Assembly: GCF_000162875.1 (NCBI RefSeq)
Contig: NZ_GG700630.1
Coordinates: 698,015 to 762,014, forward strand
DNA length: 64,000 nucleotides
Source of the DNA: Slackia exigua ATCC 700122
GTDB lineage: Bacteria; Actinomycetota; Coriobacteriia; Coriobacteriales; Eggerthellaceae
Direction of reading: 5' to 3'
Both the position numbers and the translations under genes were made by a program. Every line of letters starts with the position of its first letter. Position 1 is the stretch's first letter. Below are positions 62,199 through 64,000 of the stretch, one piece after another. The notes below the pieces were generated by a model that was not told the origin of the DNA, did not search any database, and saw nothing but the letters and a program-made list of their open reading frames with translations.

Positions 62199-63665
62199 CT
62201 ACTTCTGGCGGCGCGACACCGAGACATCGAGCCCGACGTCGGTGCGGTCGGGATTCGCTTCGGCACGTCCCTGCGCCGAAGCGTCGGCGCCGGCATCGGC
62301 GTCGCCGCGCTCATGGCGGTAGGATGCGCTCGAACGACCGGCCTTGCGCGCGGAGCCTTTGCCGTCGCCGCCGAGCTTGCCCGTGAGGGCGGGCGAGATG
62401 GACGTCGTCAGCCATGCCGCGGCGCCCGTCGGCTTCTTAGGCTTGGGGGCGGGGGCGATGGCGTCGGCCACGGCGTCCGGCTTCGTGCCGGGAACCTCCT
62501 GCGACGAGGGCGAGCCTTTGAAGAAGACGCCGTCCTCGGCCACGACCTGCAGACCCGTGCCGCGCTCGTAGTAGTAGACGAACAGGGCCTTCGCAAGCGC
62601 CGCCACGGGGATGGAGATGAGCATGCCCACGACGCTTCCGAACAGACCTTGGACGGCCGATCCGGCCGCGCTGCCGATGAACAGGGCCAAGATGACGAGC
62701 ACCGGATGCACGTCGACCGAGTTGGCCATAAGCTTGGGCTGCACGAAGGTATAGACCGCTTCTTGGATGACGATCGTGCCGATGAACACGACGAGCGCAA
62801 GCACGGGATTCGTGAACGCGGCGATGACCACGACCAGGATGAGGCCGATCCAATGCCCGATGACGGGGATGACGTTGAAGACGCCCACGATGATGGCGAG
62901 GATGCCCGCGTTCGGAACGCCTGCGACGATGTAGAGGATGCCGCACGCGATGCCGACGATCGTGCAGACCGCGAGCGTGGCGAGCAGATAGCCGTCGATG
63001 ATGCGCGTCGTGGTGCGGCGCAGCATGTCGAAGCCTTCCCTGCGCGATTCGGGCACGAGGCGCGCCATCTCGCGGCTGAGGGCCGGCAGCTCCATGAGCA
63101 GCCAGAACGCCACGACAAGCGCGAAGCCGATGATCATGAGCGAATTCGCGAGGCCGGCGCCGAACTCGACGATGCCGGTGGCCGAAGATGCCGCGAAATC
63201 GTTCGCCCAGGAGATGAGCGACGACGACATGGAATCGACCCATTCGGACACGCGCGTGTTCTGCATGATGTCGGCGTAGCGGGCCGAGAAATCGTTCCAC
63301 ATGCGGGTCGCTTCCTGCACATACGACGGCACGGATGCGATGAGGCTGCTCAGCTGATCGCCCAGACCGAAGGCCGGCGAGAACATAACGATGCCCAAAA
63401 GCCCCAGCACAAGCGCGAAGAGCAGGTACGACAGGGCCGTGCCCAGAACGCGCGGGATGCCGTGCGCTTCGAAGAATGCGACGGGCTTGCGCAGGATGAG
63501 CACGAAGATCGCCGCCCACACGACGATGGCGATCGGCGTCGACAGCACGCCCGACACATACCCTGCGGCAGCGATGATGAGCACGATGCCGATAATGGAC
63601 CAGACCTGATAGAAATGACGCTTGGCGGTATCCGTCCTGATAGACGAGGGCAGCTGGCGGTCCAT
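62199..63665 (-). CDS. AI-2E family permease
   Basis: 488 residues, seven to eight membrane helices in the typical order, with a long polar C-terminal tail (~385-488). PSYVQEATRMWNDF and the late GHWIGLILVVVIAAFTNPVLA are family features. The family includes AI-2 exporters and Na+/H+ antiporters; the actual substrate is unknown. Followed upstream by a small gene with a six-base gap. Confidence 0.92.
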   Translation of the reverse strand: MDRQLPSSIRTDTAKRHFYQVWSIIGIVLIIAAAGYVSGVLSTPIAIVVWAAIFVLILRKPVAFFEAHGIPRVLGTALSYLLFALVLGLLGIVMFSPAFGLGDQLSSLIASVPSYVQEATRMWNDFSARYADIMQNTRVSEWVDSMSSSLISWANDFAASSATGIVEFGAGLANSLMIIGFALVVAFWLLMELPALSREMARLVPESRREGFDMLRRTTTRIIDGYLLATLAVCTIVGIACGILYIVAGVPNAGILAIIVGVFNVIPVIGHWIGLILVVVIAAFTNPVLALVVFIGTIVIQEAVYTFVQPKLMANSVDVHPVLVILALFIGSAAGSAVQGLFGSVVGMLISIPVAALAKALFVYYYERGTGLQVVAEDGVFFKGSPSSQEVPGTKPDAVADAIAPAPKPKKPTGAAAWLTTSISPALTGKLGGDGKGSARKAGRSSASYRHERGDADAGADASAQGRAEANPDRTDVGLDVSVSRRQK

Positions 63666-63671
63666 AGGATC

Positions 63672-63998
63672 TTATGCACGCTCGCTTTCGACGTCGGAGG
63701 CACGGCCCGCGGAGGGCGCCAGGGGAACCTGGACGTACTTGGATGCCTGATCCTTGGCGGCCTTGGGCCCTTCGCGATCGACCGTTGGCGCGCACGCCTC
63801 GGAAGCCGCGGCCGCCTCGGCGGCGAACCCGACCGATTCGTCCGACGCCTTCTTCGCGCCGACCGCGCCGCGCACCGCCTCGACCACGTTGTTGACCATG
63901 CGGGAAGGCGTCGTGGCGACATCGTCCACCGCGGAAGCGGCGTTGGCGACATGCCCGGTGATGGCATCCACGTTCTCAAGGATCCCGTCGACGCGCAT
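63672..63998 (-). CDS. Small helical protein, probably a 5'-truncated DUF948-like gene
   Basis: 108 residues visible. DGILENVDAITGHVANAASA, VDDVATTPSRMVNNVVEAV resembles the end of DUF948 proteins, which usually have an N-terminal membrane helix. The first ATG is two bases from the window edge, so the true start is probably outside. An Ala-rich tail follows. Confidence 0.6.
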   Translation of the reverse strand: MRVDGILENVDAITGHVANAASAVDDVATTPSRMVNNVVEAVRGAVGAKKASDESVGFAAEAAAASEACAPTVDREGPKAAKDQASKYVQVPLAPSAGRASDVESERA

Positions 63999-64000
63999 GA

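Noticed and set aside
1-64000. tRNA, rRNA, prophage or insertion sequence
   Set aside because: No cloverleaf with a proper T-loop, no rRNA segments, no transposase, integrase or phage gene was found by reading both strands.

Overview
The window reads as chromosomal DNA of a GC-rich anaerobic actinobacterium of the Eggerthellaceae (Coriobacteriia), probably Slackia-like. The clues are a membrane LuxR-type regulator paired with a Tat-exported fumarate-reductase-like flavoprotein (a hallmark of this family), DXP isoprenoid synthesis, a two-subunit biotin carboxylase/carboxyltransferase, and overall base composition. The genus is an inference. I saw no rRNA, tRNA, CRISPR array, phage or insertion sequence.

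Layout. 1-3.5 kb: a left-truncated membrane regulator (GTG start) divergent from a Tat flavoprotein. 3.5-15.2 kb: recN; a fusion of a deoxyinosine/uracil-DNA glycosylase with an NAD(P)H-hydrate epimerase; a DltA-like ligase plus HAD phosphatase; dtd with a SWIM/SNF2 helicase; trpS; a YigZ gene that looks leaderless. 15.2-17.3 kb: a repeat-rich island with a structured AT-rich element (candidate RNA), a palindrome cluster, a 36-bp tandem repeat and a frameshifted HTH-membrane gene. 17.3-24.9 kb: Uup-like ABC-F protein; metA and metY (divergent, O-acetylhomoserine route); PAP2 phosphatase; two divergent AAA-type ATPase genes separated by palindromes. 25-33.8 kb: envelope and redox genes (murB, two flavoproteins, nfu, lgt, an LCP-like gene, murA). 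34-41 kb: rpsB-tsf, an MFS-CBS fusion, and a Co/Ni ECF transporter. 41-51 kb: a TIM-barrel gene with serine acetyltransferase, then tlyA-dxs-xseB-nusB-asp23 and accC-carboxyltransferase/BCCP. 51-53 kb: a small Cys-rich plus haem-type membrane gene pair and the second copy of the AT-rich element. 53-64 kb: efp-pepP, strongly degenerate shikimate-kinase and chorismate-synthase homologues, yqeG, mltG, ruvX, alaS, an AI-2E-family permease and a truncated small gene.

The most interesting signals are: (1) an ungapped ~225-bp dispersed element at two sites 37,320 bp apart, whose hairpins are kept by G.U wobble on one strand and whose differences show no codon pattern; (2) chorismate synthase and shikimate kinase homologues that have lost signature active-site residues; (3) the glycosylase-epimerase fusion; (4) degenerate tandem repeats sitting just 3' of genes at seven places, some of them copies of the gene end itself; (5) active-site losses in the DltA-like, LCP-like and flavoprotein genes.
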